A stretch of 64,000 nt of DNA from Lithospermum erythrorhizon (lineage: Eukaryota; Streptophyta; Magnoliopsida; Boraginales; Boraginaceae). Of the stretch, positions 26,743 to 37,546 are shown piece by piece; positions within the stretch are counted from its first letter, which is position 1; every line of letters starts with the position of its first letter. Where the stretch lies: contig JADFUC010001492.1 in assembly GCA_019722365.1 (NCBI GenBank), positions 1 through 64,000 of the forward strand. The letters run 5' to 3'. The translations under genes and the position numbers were made by a program. The notes under the pieces are model-generated. The model was given only the letters and a program-made list of their open reading frames with translations. It did not search any database and was not told the DNA's origin.

Positions 26743-27400
26743 AGCCCCGACACATTAAGTGGTTTGTTGTGATTACAATCTTCTTGTGGCGTGTCTCCAC
26801 GTCGAACGGATGGCGAAAGCTCAGAGACCAATCTAAGCCGGGTGTCACCCCTCAATGCCTCTATCAGCCAGTCTGCCGACTTCAACACATACGCCACTCA
26901 GAGTCTTCATCGCTCGAGTAATCGCCCATGATTTTCCAGGATGAGTTTATCCCAAAATTCATGAGGCACTTTGACCTCAGCTGGCCGACAATGCCGGTGG
27001 TGAGCGGTCAGCAGACTGTTTTCCTTCCGTGGTTATCGCTAATTCTTCTTAAGTAGATCCATTACTCGCTTTCTTTGAAGATGAAGCACTTTTTCAACGG
27101 GATGCCTGCTTCGGGTTTGCCCCCTCCGTCTCTTTGACTCTAGGAGTTCTATGAGCTTGCTTAACAGCTCATCAAACATCAAGGAATGCATTTACTCAAG
27201 CGAAGTGATAACTTTCTCAGACTTTTAGCGCGAGACGCTCTTTTCTTTTCAAAGGTCGAGTCCGCCGACCTTCTTAGTTTGAAGGATAACTTAGTCGCTT
27301 TTACAAGTCACAAAGATGTGCTTTTCTTTCTCGAGCTCGGAAGCCTTTGGCTTCCTTTGGTCGCTAAGTGAGTGACGCACTTTGTCAAGCAAAGAACGCC
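26743..27400 (-). mobile_element. Tat/Ogre-like gag-protease linker, decayed
   Basis: The sequence between gag and protease of the same element has no intact ORF on the minus strand. A decayed AHDM segment after a MHW-containing stretch (27420-27490) follows the order seen at the end of Tat gag domains. The plus-strand ORF at 27186-27371 is antisense. Confidence 0.35.
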
Positions 27401-28250
27401 GGTACCATATCATGAGCTCTTTTGTTGCTGTCAAGGTTTTGGAAAAGTATTTCCCGCAAAATGTATCAGAAGTCCCAATGCATGTGTCTTAGAAGCACAT
27501 ATTGATGGTTGATGATTCCTTGAGCCTATCTTTGCACTCTGTCTGCATCTCCATCCGTTGGATTTAAATCAGAATCGCCTCTTTCTTTCTTTTGTTTAGC
27601 GGTAGTTAGCTCCATCATGCTAACGCCTTCTTGTACCGAAAAGAAATTGAGAAATTCGGCTTCCAGCTTGGAGAGCTCACCATTCATGGAGGCGGGCTCA
27701 AGTCGTGGTTTTAGTTTAACGTATTTCTTTTGGGCGGAGCGAACAGCCACATGTGTTGTTTGGGATTCCAATTCCATCGAATTGTTAAATTGAAGTGGCC
27801 ATAACCCTTTGGCATTTTCAAATAGTCTACGGGAGGCGAGGGCTTATGTAGGTATACGGCGTGCCTCCATCTTCATGGCCTCTTATTTCAAGATATACTT
27901 GTTCACCAAGGCTGGAATCATTACATCTATTGAAATATAGGAGTTTCTACCTGCACTGGCTGGTCTTGTAATGAACCCGAGGTATTGCGAGGATATGAAA
28001 CATTCCATCTCCCATTTTAGAGGTTGATTTCTCTTCCTGTTTTAGAGCACTGCTTGCTCTTACTCTATGCTCGACGCCTATCCTTCCCGATATCTAAGTC
28101 GACAGAAGTCATCTCAAGGCCAGATTCGCACATGTTTCTCCATCTCATTAGGGTAGCCATTTGTTCTTTCAATGAGGTAATACTAGTCATCATTGGCCGG
28201 GTGCTAGGAAGTTCAGATAGTCGTGAATGCTCAGACTCCTAATTAATAAA
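27400..28250 (-). mobile_element. Tat/Ogre-like gag
   Basis: The ORF at 27526-27777 contains LEPASMN, LEAEFLNFF, then EGVSMMELTTAKQKK. This is the characteristic core of the Tat-lineage gag domain (usual form LEP.SI.SWEQLEREFLNRF...R.TVSMMELTN..Q). Downstream at about 27420-27490 come MHW and RAHDM pieces in other frames. Upstream sequence to about 28250 is decayed. The second Tat element at 37.6-38.7 kb has the same motif on the plus strand. Confidence 0.65.
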
Positions 28251-28579
28251 TCCCTAGTAACAGTGCATAAACCACAATGAAGCCTCCTGATGCTTTTGTC
28301 CTTGAAACTCCTCACTATATGTCGAGAATGTTCCTCGGCCTACATCATGAGTCCTGGTCGCTCTCTTTGTCACCACTTGTCTGACTTGTTCCTCCCTGGC
28401 AAATACACAAATTTGCATTCGGCAGGTCACAGGACCATCCTCGACCTGTCGCGTATTTCAATCTGACTGCCTTTGTTGCGGACTCCTTCTCCTCAGAAAA
28501 TTTCTCGGCACAATTTTATAGTATCGAGATATCCTCTTGGTTTAAAAGATCGAGAAATTACACGCCATCCTCAGATTTT

Positions 28580-29110
28580 CTCGACGTTTTATGTGCATTT
28601 TCCGAATGATTTCTCGATGCCAATTTCAAAGGTAGGTATTTATGTGTTTTCCGGCTTTTAATACTCACTTCTAATTGGTGGGGTTTAATTGTGGATCATG
28701 ATCTTAACCGTTGAATTTCAAGAAAGACCAAACGCCGAATATTTAGGAATTTTTCCTCCAAGTATTAATACGGGGCGCTTTATTTTAAGACAAAAGAAGG
28801 TTCCTGATCCTTTCTGCGCCGAACACATTTTCATTGCCGAATTCTAGACCTTTGGAGTGTTCATTTTGAACCCCGAACTTCCAAAACTTCAACTTCAGCC
28901 ATACGGGATTTAAATTAGATAAATTAGATTTTAGCCTCGAACCCTAAATTTAATGTGCATTCAATTGGGTTATTTTCTTGAAAACTCTTATTCACGAGAG
29001 TTTTACATTAAATTTTAGGGTTCGATCGAGAACCCTAGCCACGCGGCATTTCTTTAGTGGCTCGATTTAATTAATTTGATTAATTCGTTTTAATCATTTT
29101 AATTATTTTT
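28580..29110 (-). mobile_element. Tat/Ogre-like LTR, minus orientation
   Basis: Its reverse complement matches 36170-36490: AACGAATTAATCAAATTAA, TCGAGCCACTAAA, AGGGTTC, AAGTTCGGG, GGTTCAAAATGA and GATCATGATCCA occur in the same order. It lies upstream of the minus-strand gag, as a 5' LTR should. Boundaries are approximate. Confidence 0.55.
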
Positions 29111-29430
29111 TAAATAAATGTTTCATACATATTTTCTTTTATGCTATCTACATATAATAGAATGTGTTTTGGTCCACTTTACAGTTTACATGTTTTGCAT
29201 TTTGTTTTTTTTGTTCAATATTGATATTTTAATTATCAAAAATTCAAGATATTCTATTTTTAGCAAATTATAATAATTTATTTTTTATATAATGTAATAA
29301 TTTTAAGATGGATTTTTCTGTTTTAAGATGAGTAATTATCTTTTAGTTCACATGTCCAAAATATGTTAATTTTCACATCTTTAGGTTGTTTCAAGTGGGT
29401 TAAAAATTCAAAAGTATTTCTGTATTAAGA
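29111..29430. other. AT-rich gene-free stretch
   Basis: Very AT-rich sequence with long T and A runs, including an A-run near 29441-29450. No coding or structural feature was recognised. Confidence 0.5.
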
Positions 29431-29649
29431 AAAGAAATGAAAAAAAAAAATAAAGGTCCACTTCGCCCGAGTCTCAAAATGTTAGCACGATCCTGAGTGA
29501 GACGCATTTCATAAGTGAGGACGTCAGTGACTTAGGTCTGACAATGACAAAGATGCCATGGATGAGAGGGACAGTGGGACAGAGGTGTTGAAGTGTTGCT
29601 GATATCGATGGTAGACCAGTGGCGGAAGCGGAAAACCCGGGCGATACCA
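29431..29649 (-). mobile_element. Primer-binding site and leader of a short-LTR Copia element, truncated
   Basis: On the minus strand TGGTATCGCCCGG follows the LTR end directly, a form of the initiator-methionine primer-binding site (usual TGGTATCAGAGC). About 200 bp of internal sequence follows, ending with a segment resembling a gag C-terminal helix (DVLTYEMRL). After that the element is lost. Confidence 0.4.
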
Positions 29650-29811
29650 TGTTAGATCTTGAAGCTGAGTAATAAGAATAATAAACAGAGTAGAAAAAAG
29701 AATCAAGGTTATCGATGAATATGCAATCTCACTCTCTGTATGTGAGATGTGCCTGATATATATTTATGCTATCAGATATACATGAGTTTGTATCACAGTG
29801 GGACTTTAACA
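29650..29811 (-). mobile_element. Short Copia LTR (162 bp), Ale/Retrofit-like
   Basis: Reads on the minus strand from TGTTAAAGTCCCACTG to TTCAAGATCTAACA, with TG...CA ends, and is immediately followed by the primer-binding site. LTRs this short are typical of Ale/Retrofit-type Copia elements. No second LTR was found in the window. Confidence 0.6.
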
Positions 29812-29823
29812 CTCTAAATGATA

Positions 29824-29916
29824 CTTCCTCCATTCCTATATGTAAGTATGAGAGATAAATTTGAAATATTATTTTGTACAAAGTCAAATGGGGTTTAGAA
29901 ATTGGGATGGAGGGAA
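29824..29916. mobile_element. Stowaway-like MITE (93 bp) with TA target duplication
   Basis: The ends CTTCCTCCATTCC and GGGATGGAGGGAA form an imperfect terminal inverted repeat of the Tc1/mariner Stowaway type (usual CTCCCTCCGTCCC). TA dinucleotides flank it at 29822-29823 and 29917-29918. It lies about 140 bp beyond the stop-codon end of the response-regulator pseudogene, close to its 3' end. Confidence 0.75.
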
Positions 29917-30056
29917 TATACATGAAATACGTATAGCTCTCCTATTAACTCTCAACCATATACACAAACGTAATCATCAAATATTATCTAATACACTAAT
30001 ATCTCAGGTACCATTCCACATCTTGGCTCTGGGATTTTATGTCATCTTCTCCTTTA

Positions 30057-31506
30057 TCAGAGCTTCCCATCAGATGATTGACTTGGTTTCGTCATATTAC
30101 AAATCAATTTGTTCACATCAGATTGCTTGAGAGATTTAGCAAGCACTCTGTGTTCCTTCCTCCAAGCACCTAAACCAGAAAAAGTAGAATAGCAGCAATG
30201 ATAATTATACCCTTCATGCATCAAATAAAGATCTTCGCCTGGAGATTATAGTAGTACTTCTTGATCCTTGTCGGAACATTCTCAGATGATACTATTGCCA
30301 CTGGTATCTCTTTCAGCATCGGTGATCCCTGTTATTTAAGTGAACTGAATTAGATTAGATAAACAATATGTTTAATCATAATAATTATCGGATTGGTATG
30401 ATAATGTAAAACATTTTCTGGTCATGATGATTGCACAATGAACCCCATTGAACAAATAAAAAATGAAACCAGCAGAAGTAGCTCTATGTATCTACTTCTC
30501 ACAAAATATTACCTGGAAGAATTCAGTACCTTAATTTTCTTAAGTAGGTCAAATCCACTCATCCCTGGCATACTATAGTCTGTGATAATCATATTTACTT
30601 TGGAATCCTGCAACGTTTCCCAATTTCAAGATAACCACTTGAAGCAAAATAAGACTAAGTTTTTCTATTGAGTACTTGCACAATGTATAAAATATATACT
30701 TGAGTGTAATTTTGTTTCTTTTTTTTAATATATAATTTTAAATTTTATGGATGAGGAGAGATTAGGTGGCTTGGTGTTTGCTAACAGAGATCTAGCTCAA
30801 CAATAGGGCTCTCTTTTTTAATCCATTTGTCATTAATTCATTACTATCTACTTTCCATTCACATTATAATTTGTCATATTCTGAAATCGTTTTGAGCCAG
30901 GATACTTTTAGGACTTGTAAGACGACTGAGTAAAGATTATTACTGTGTGAGTAGTATGACTTACTATGCTAAGAACCTCTGTCTTCCCAAGCCCAATAGT
31001 TCCAGAGCTCTATGCCCATTTTCTGCTAAAGTTACTGCAAACCAGATATAAGATACTCCAGTCTACGCTCATCGAAATAAACTTTAATACCCACTCTCAA
31101 CTCTTATTGTGTACCCTGCTTATATATAATCTTACTGAGCTTAAAAAACAAGAAACTCATGGTCCGGGGATGTTACGGATTGTCCTTAAAATTCTCTTTG
31201 GAAAACATAGATAGGAGAGAGGAGGAATATGGTGGACATGGTGGTACACCTGCATCATGCATGAGCAGTACTAAGTATTTATATTGTTTTACTCGAGCAG
31301 GATCTAGATCTATGGACATTGCCACAAAAAGAGGAGGCAGACATTTCATTTTTCTATTAGAAGAGTACATGAAAGAGATCATTACCTTTACATGCAGAGC
31401 TAGTAAAGAGCTTCTCCATGAGTTTCCTGTCCACTGCTGTAATCCATCACAAAACATGCGGTATTTTGCCATCTTCGAAACCCATGAATGAGGAGGAAGA
31501 AGCCAT
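30057..31506 (-). pseudogene. Type-A cytokinin response regulator (ARR16/17-like), five exons, broken
   Basis: Type-A response regulators are small receiver-domain proteins that take phosphate from the cytokinin phosphorelay and damp the response. Five exons can be placed: 31386-31506, 30965-31034, 30530-30607, 30258-30328 and 30057-30169. Every intron has GT-AG ends (351, 357, 201 and 88 bp). Exon 1 encodes MASSSSFMGF...IPHVL and, after a break, VDRKLMEKLF. Exon 2 encodes VTLAENGHRALELLGLG. Exon 3 encodes [18 protein letters not shown] with the phospho-acceptor Asp in TDY. Exon 4 encodes PVAIVSSENVPTRIKK. Exon 5 has CLEEG and, out of frame, LKSLKQSDVNKL. Exons total 453 nt, about 150 aa, the size of the ARR16/17 group with no long C-tail. 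Defects: TGA at codon 20, where the acidic pair should be; exon 2 leaves the wrong phase for exon 3; a frame shift in exon 5; Lys-Ser where Lys-Pro is usual. Family is certain; a degraded functional gene or sequence error is the alternative. Confidence 0.85.
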
Positions 31507-32618
31507 CTTTGTTTGTTCTCCCTCAGAATTCAAAGAACTTCTTAACAGTCACAACCTGATTTGAAAGAGAGAAAAATAGATAAAGGACCAAATATGAACA
31601 AATGTTAATCTGTTTCCATTGGTTCAGAAGTATTCAGAATCTGTGAAAGAGTAAGATATTGTGTAAGAGATATTCTATGATTGCAGAAGCAGCGTTGGTA
31701 ATATGCAGAGACATGAGGGGATAAACTATTTCTTCCTTTTTTCTTTAATCTCGTTACCATCCTATCCCCACCCCCACCGCCAACTGCAGAATCAACCTAT
31801 TTATAATGGAATGGAAATTAAGCGGCATCATTAAGCAACAGTGTGACTAATTGCTACGATGCTCTAGTTTTTCTGAATTATTGATGAAAGCTTGCAACAA
31901 ACTAAAAAGGCATCAATACACTTCTGCTCTCAGTACAGTTAATGTAATTGAACACGAAAAATGAAATTAAGTCTTCTGATTCAATTTTCTGATCACAGAA
32001 TATTCTTTTTCTTATGCAAATCTTCTACCCACCCCATTTCTGAATTTCGATCGAATGTACTTTTGCAAACATGATTGGTCCTTTTAAAATGAAATTAAAT
32101 CAAAACCATTCAGTTAAAGAGGGTGATCGAAGCTGTGATTTCACCATGGCTGGGGTAGGGATAGTAAACACATATAAAATAGTGAGATAATAACGTGGTT
32201 GAAGAAATAAATTCTAACTATGAAAAATTTGAAAAATCAAACACAAGCCAAATAATCGGATTAAAACGCATCTGAATAACATAAGATCACTAACCAAATC
32301 AAACGCGCTCAAAATCAAGAAAGGAACAGAAACAAAATGTTGAATGAATCAATGCTGCATAAACTGAAAAAATCAAACACATGCCAAATAATGAGATTTA
32401 AACGCAATGGAAGAATAGGCCCCGACTATGAGAACGAGGATTAGCGTGTACAACTACATGAGGTCACGGAAATAACAAACCGAAATGCAGAATGAATCAA
32501 ACAAACGAAACATTAAACCGAAACAATCATAAACAATTTAAATAATCAGATAGAAATGCAATTGAATATATAAACCCTTATTATGATAACAATTACGGAG
32601 TATTATTGAATATATCAG
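31507..32618. other. Upstream region of the response-regulator pseudogene, with repeats
   Basis: Non-coding. It would hold the promoter if the gene were ever expressed. Three diverged copies of a block AAATCAAACACA.GCCAAATAAT followed by TTAAACGCA occur near 32230, 32370 and (weak) 32530, spaced about 140-155 bp. No specific regulatory site can be assigned. Confidence 0.4.
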
Positions 32619-33228
32619 TGTTGGAAAGAGTGAAGAAATTTTTTTTTACATACATCAGCTAGACCTCCATCGTGAGCGGCGGTCACGACGGAGGTCACGG
32701 AGTTCACGTAGTTCGATAGCGTTGGCCGTCATGACTCCATCATGGTATGCTCACCTATGGCAAGTCACGACGACGACGCTACCGGGCGAATTTAAGGCTA
32801 CCCAATTTTTCCCACTCAGCCTAACTGTGCTTATACCTCTTTCGCCTATAAATATATGACGCTTTCTACGATTTTATTTATCACACACAAACATGTATCG
32901 TAAAATTCATCATGTAATAATACAGTCTTTAATATTATCAAGAACATAGCTTTTTGCTCTCAAGCAACTTGGCAGCTTTTATCTTGGGCTTCGATAGCCA
33001 CATACGTGATTTTCTGTGATATAAAGAAAAATACTCAACATGCATTATACTAAATTTCAGAAATTGTGAACGATCTTCTTCCTATTTATTAAATGATTCC
33101 AAGAAGAAGAATAAAGACGTACCTTCATATCATAACCCCTGATAATTCGGTTCTGCTTATTTCCGCTTAAATTTCTATCGCTCTTATCGATTTCAAACTC
33201 CGGCGGATTTAGGTCTTAAATCCTAACA
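32619..33228 (+). repeat. 5' LTR of the deleted Copia element
   Basis: 610 bp, TGTTGGAAAGAG to CCTAACA. It matches 35080-35709 along its length, including CTATAAATAT, TCTTTAATATTATCAAGAAC, TTTTCTGTGATATAA and TTAAATTTCTATCGCTCTTA. The GTCACGA motif recurs several times near the start. A decayed primer-binding site (CGTATCGTAGTC) follows. Confidence 0.75.
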
Positions 33229-35079
33229 ATCGTATCGTAGTCAGTCGTAGCTCGTTACAGTTTAAGAATCAATGGCCGGGAAGCTGAAAAAATCGCGGGA
33301 TTAATACGCCGTAAATTCGATGGAATCGATTTTCCACATCGCAAGCATTTTGCATGAAAGACATTCTGCATTTTGAAAGAACCGAACAAACCACTGTATG
33401 CTCGGTACATTTATGATTAACGGATTTAATCGACAGATTGTGTCTTCAAAGTGATCAAACCTTGTTTGTCAAGGAACGTGGTCGCTAACGTTGTTGGCGA
33501 GACCACCACAGCGGTCACGTAAGGCTTTATGGGTGACCAGATGAGAAACCTTCCGCAAAATAATAAGGTACTTCTCATGAAAAATCAAGCTTTCACCTTA
33601 AGATGTCGAAAGATAATCTACAATGGTAATAATTCCTTAATTATTTTAGCATTATTAATCAACTCACGACTAGATGTTAGTGTTGGGATGATGCAGACGC
33701 AAGGCCCTGATTTTGTTGGCTTCGCGCATTCGAAAAGTCAAGTTCAACGAGTATGCGCTAGTAATCTCAGAGTACTAACAAAGTTTGAACTTCTAAGGTG
33801 GTCAGAGCGATCCCATCTCTGAGGAGGTAATGCAGCCTTCACAAACAAGCGTCTTAAGGGTCTCAGACAAGGGTGGGAAGAGAAGAACGGAGACAAAGGT
33901 TTTGAAAATAGCTGGAGATCACAGAGTAGGTAAGTACTCATCTTCAAGTACAATGGGTCATGGCAAGACGAAATGAAGAGGCATCACAAAGTTAACGGTG
34001 ACGCTCATGTTGCGGTTGAGCGATTATTCGATGCTTTGGTTTTACCATGAATGCTTCCGTTGACTTCGGATAGTAGATTCGAGCTTCTTTCATACTTCAT
34101 AACGGTGAATTATGTTTCGGGAATTATGGGACTGCTCATCTGGCCGATGGTGAACAGCTGGATGTAGGTAATGTGAGATGTGAATCTGTCGAATTGGCTT
34201 TTTTCTTTTAAACCCACAAAGTAGGTATGTTCCGAAATTAGGAATAGTTTAATTTTCAAAGGTCACTGATGCGATGGCTATCAAACTACTAAGACGGTAA
34301 TCGAAGGTTATTCGGGAGCAATGGCAATAGCAAAAAGGGTAAGCCATACTGACTGACTGCTCTCTAAGAGGTTGAAGAGGATCCGGTGCGAGAAAGCAGC
34401 GAGATTCGAAAACGGGAGTTTCTTCAAGATGTAAAAGGATTGGCCGCTGGGTGAAATTCCCCTGCTCGATGTGCTAAGAGGTTCTCGTGAGATTCTCGAG
34501 GAGCCGGCAAATGAAGATGAATTGAAGGTCGAAGATACCCCAACTCTAAAGAATGTAATACTTTTTGTTCGGGTGACGAGTTCGAGTCAAAGTGAACTTC
34601 AGCGATGCAACCGGTTCGTGTCGTATTTAATCATCTGAAAGTATGAAGCGTGGTTTCAAAGTCATGCAAGTGGAGAGGTATTCCCAACTTCTTGATTCTT
34701 TGCTAACTATTGAAAGATGTTTCCGATCAAATATCGAGGGTAAATGAATTAGATCAAAGGAAGTCACGACGTGGAACGGGAAGCGTAGAAGAGAAATTAT
34801 CGATTTAATTAATCAAACTCGAGATTTTCCAAGGTGCTCAAGTCAGATCATGAAGATCATGCAAAGGCAGAGTATATGATTAGTCTAACGGCGAAAAATC
34901 CAACGTGTAGGTAATGACTATTCTGTATCATTCGGTAGTCAAGTTGGTGTCATTCGCAGATGTTCTCGGGATTGCCAGAATTCTATCAAGTTTGATCAGC
35001 TGTGGGAAATGTGGACGATAACCGGAAGGTCAGCAGAATAGTGTTTTAAGACGGATATGAAATGTTTTCGCCGGGAGAT

Positions 35080-35709
35080 TGTTGAAAGAGTGAAGAATTT
35101 TTATACATAAAACATCGTTTGTGGACTTCCATCGAGTGGCGGTCACGATGGAAGGTCACGATGGTCGGAATTTAAGTCGATAGTAGCTTGTTGCCGCGAC
35201 TCATCATGTAGTATAAGTCACGATGGCGTGTCACGGCCGACGACGCTTACCAAGTAATTTTGCTTTTGCCCAATTCTTTTCCTAATTGAAGTCTAACTGG
35301 TAAGTATACCTCTTTACCTATAAATATAGGATGTTTCTATGAGTTTTTATTTATCACACAAATACATAGAATAGAAAATTAATCCTAAAATAATATCGTC
35401 TTTAATATTATCAAGAACATAGTTTTTGTTCTTGAAATAACTTAAGAGTTTTATCTTAGTTCTGATAAAGTTTTGCTGGGCCGGATTTTCTGTGATATAA
35501 GAAAATACTCAAGATAGAATATACTAGAAATTGTAACGCATCTTCTCGGGTTTTATTAGTGATTCTACGCTGAAGAATGCGACGTATCTCTATATCGGCG
35601 AACTCCGTATAAATCCTTTATGCCTCTGCTTATTTCCGCGATTTAAATTTCTATCGCTCTTAATGGACAAGCCAAACTCCGAAATGATGCAGTGGCCTTA
35701 AATCCTAAC
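35080..35709 (+). repeat. 3' LTR of the deleted Copia element
   Basis: 630 bp, TGTTGAAAGAGTG to CCTAACA. It has diverged clearly from the 5' LTR by substitutions and small indels, so the insertion is old. Confidence 0.75.
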
Positions 35710-35905
35710 AATCAAGACAATTTATGCTAGCTTAATTAGAGCACGCGGGAATAAAATGAGGAGCGATAGTGCGATATTGAAGCTTTCCTAAAAGAGTGTT
35801 GTTGTACAGATAATTTGAAGCTTCAAAGAAGAGTGGGAACACTGACAGTTCTGTTAATGCGTATTTTATAATAAAAAATTAAAATCTATAAACTAATACT
35901 CCTCC

Positions 35906-36150
35906 GCTCATATTTCTAATGATCATATATAAAAAAAATCTTTGCTTATTTTATTCGATCATTTACATTTTCGACGCAATTTTTACTGAACTTTTAAAAT
36001 ATTCAATATCATCGTTCTGCCTCCCTATATTTTTGGCTTTATCGGCTGATAGCTTTATCCCTCCTCAAAATAAGAAAATAAAATCACATTTAATAAAATA
36101 CTTTTAGCCATACGCCATCAAAGTACTCAGTAATCGAGAGAGTAACATAT
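35906..36150. mobile_element. Possible Stowaway-like MITE
   Basis: Starts near TACTCCTCCGCTCATATT, similar to the common TACTCCCTCCGTCCCA start. The expected matching end near 36130 (TACTCAGTAATCGAGAG) is poorly preserved. No ORF with a motif. Confidence 0.3.
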
Positions 36151-36160
36151 ATAGAAGTGA

Positions 36161-37546
36161 AAATTTATTGGAAAATTAATTAAATTGATTAAGACGAATT
36201 AATCAAATTAAATAAAGTCGAGCCACTAAAAAATGTCACGTGACTGACAGGTTCTCGACAAGCCCCTAAATTCAAATTAAACCCTCAATGGAATTAGAGT
36301 TCCCAAGAAAATAGCCCCAAATTAAATGTCATTTAAAATTAGGGTTCGAAATAAAAAACTCTACTATTTATTGTTCGCTATGGGGTGAAAAAATAGAAGT
36401 TCGGGAAGTCAAGGTTCAAAATGATGAGACTCAAGAGGTTCAGTTAAAATTGTGGCCCGAAGTCCTGTGGATCCTAAAATATGCACCTATTTTATGGATT
36501 CTGGAGCTTGTTGTGCATTTTGATCAACAATCTGTATTTTGCCACAAAATCAATTGCTAAGATCATGATCCATCTCAAAACAATCACCTATTCAAAGCCC
36601 AAAACCTATGAACACCCTCTTATTTTCGAAATCATCATTTATAAACATCTAAATGCACCAAAATACTCCAAAAATTATGGAGAGAATAAAATCTCCGATT
36701 TATCTAAGCTTTAAATTTTAACCACCAAAGAACCTCCTCCACTGCAAATTCCTAAAGGGCCGGAAAACACCTCCTGATAGCCAACGTAGCGCTTAAACAG
36801 GAATTACCCCACAAATGCAATTTCGAATGTTTAGCAAACCATGACAATATGACTCGTGATTACAACGCTTCTAATATTCGTGATTAAGCTATGTAGCCCC
36901 TTAATTATTCAAATATTTGTTTGAACATCCGATAAATTTCTGTGTACACCAATATATCAAATTTCAAATATAGAACAAGTCATTTAACGCTCGCACTCTA
37001 TACTGATACTAGCGGGAAAAAGACGCCGCTAAAGCCTCTATCTAGGTTATTCGCAAGATTACTGTCAAGGCTCTAACTCCCCCACCTTCAGTACTAATCA
37101 TCATCACTTACAAGAACGCACTGCTAAGACGGATATAGTGCAAGCACAAGGCCGCCGCCTCAAAAGCTCAAACAAAGTCCCACCGGAGCAATTCCATCAA
37201 GCCGCAGCCTCTAACGCCACATGGTCCCACCATAATACATCGCGTGTCAAGTCCCACCATCGCATCAAGCCTCTACGCTAAAGAAATGTCATAAAGAAGT
37301 CCATCAAGTCTAAAATAGACTCACCAAACAAAGCCAAGCTCATACCAAGCTCATATCAAGCTCAAATCAAGTGTTACAAAGCTCTGTGACATTCACTCAA
37401 ATCATCAAGAACGCTTTAAGGACCTATAGTTTAGAGGTTTCATCCCTTCTATGTGATACAAAAACCTATACACCGAGAAATTTTTTCTTCAATGAGTTTT
37501 ATTATTATACCCTTTCATAAATAATAAAAATCTTCTTTTCATTACA
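36161..37546 (+). mobile_element. Tat/Ogre-like LTR, plus orientation
   Basis: The left part is the inverted counterpart of 28580-29110. It ends TTTTCATTACA, followed by CTGGCATCGCCCGTTAGGA, close to the TTTGGCGCCGTC(T)GTGGGA sequence that follows Tat-lineage LTRs. A 77-aa ORF at 36481-36714 lies inside the LTR and has no recognised motif. Confidence 0.55.

Larger units (their letters stand above)
32619..35709 (+). mobile_element. Internally deleted Copia element: LTR, gag, protease, LTR
   Basis: A 3.1-kb element with direct LTRs at 32619-33228 and 35080-35709, both TGTTG(G)AAAGAGTG...CCTAACA. It is flanked by ATCAG and ATCAA (4/5 target duplication). A purine tract CGGGAGA precedes the 3' LTR. 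Internally, broken frames give a gag start (KFDGIDF at ~33320), a gag segment ending NKVLLMK and FTLR (~33560), a decayed basic and zinc-knuckle zone (~33870-34010), then protease and GAG-pre-integrase pieces (HLADGEQLDVG at ~34137, YVPKLRNSL at ~34228). Integrase, reverse transcriptase and RNase H are absent; only 1.85 kb lies between the LTRs. It cannot move by itself. Confidence 0.75.

Noticed and set aside
31159..31491. 110-aa plus-strand ORF and the overlapping 99-aa minus-strand ORF
   Set aside because: They overlap exon 1 and intron 1 of the response regulator in the wrong strand or frame; the exon reading with splice sites explains the sequence better.
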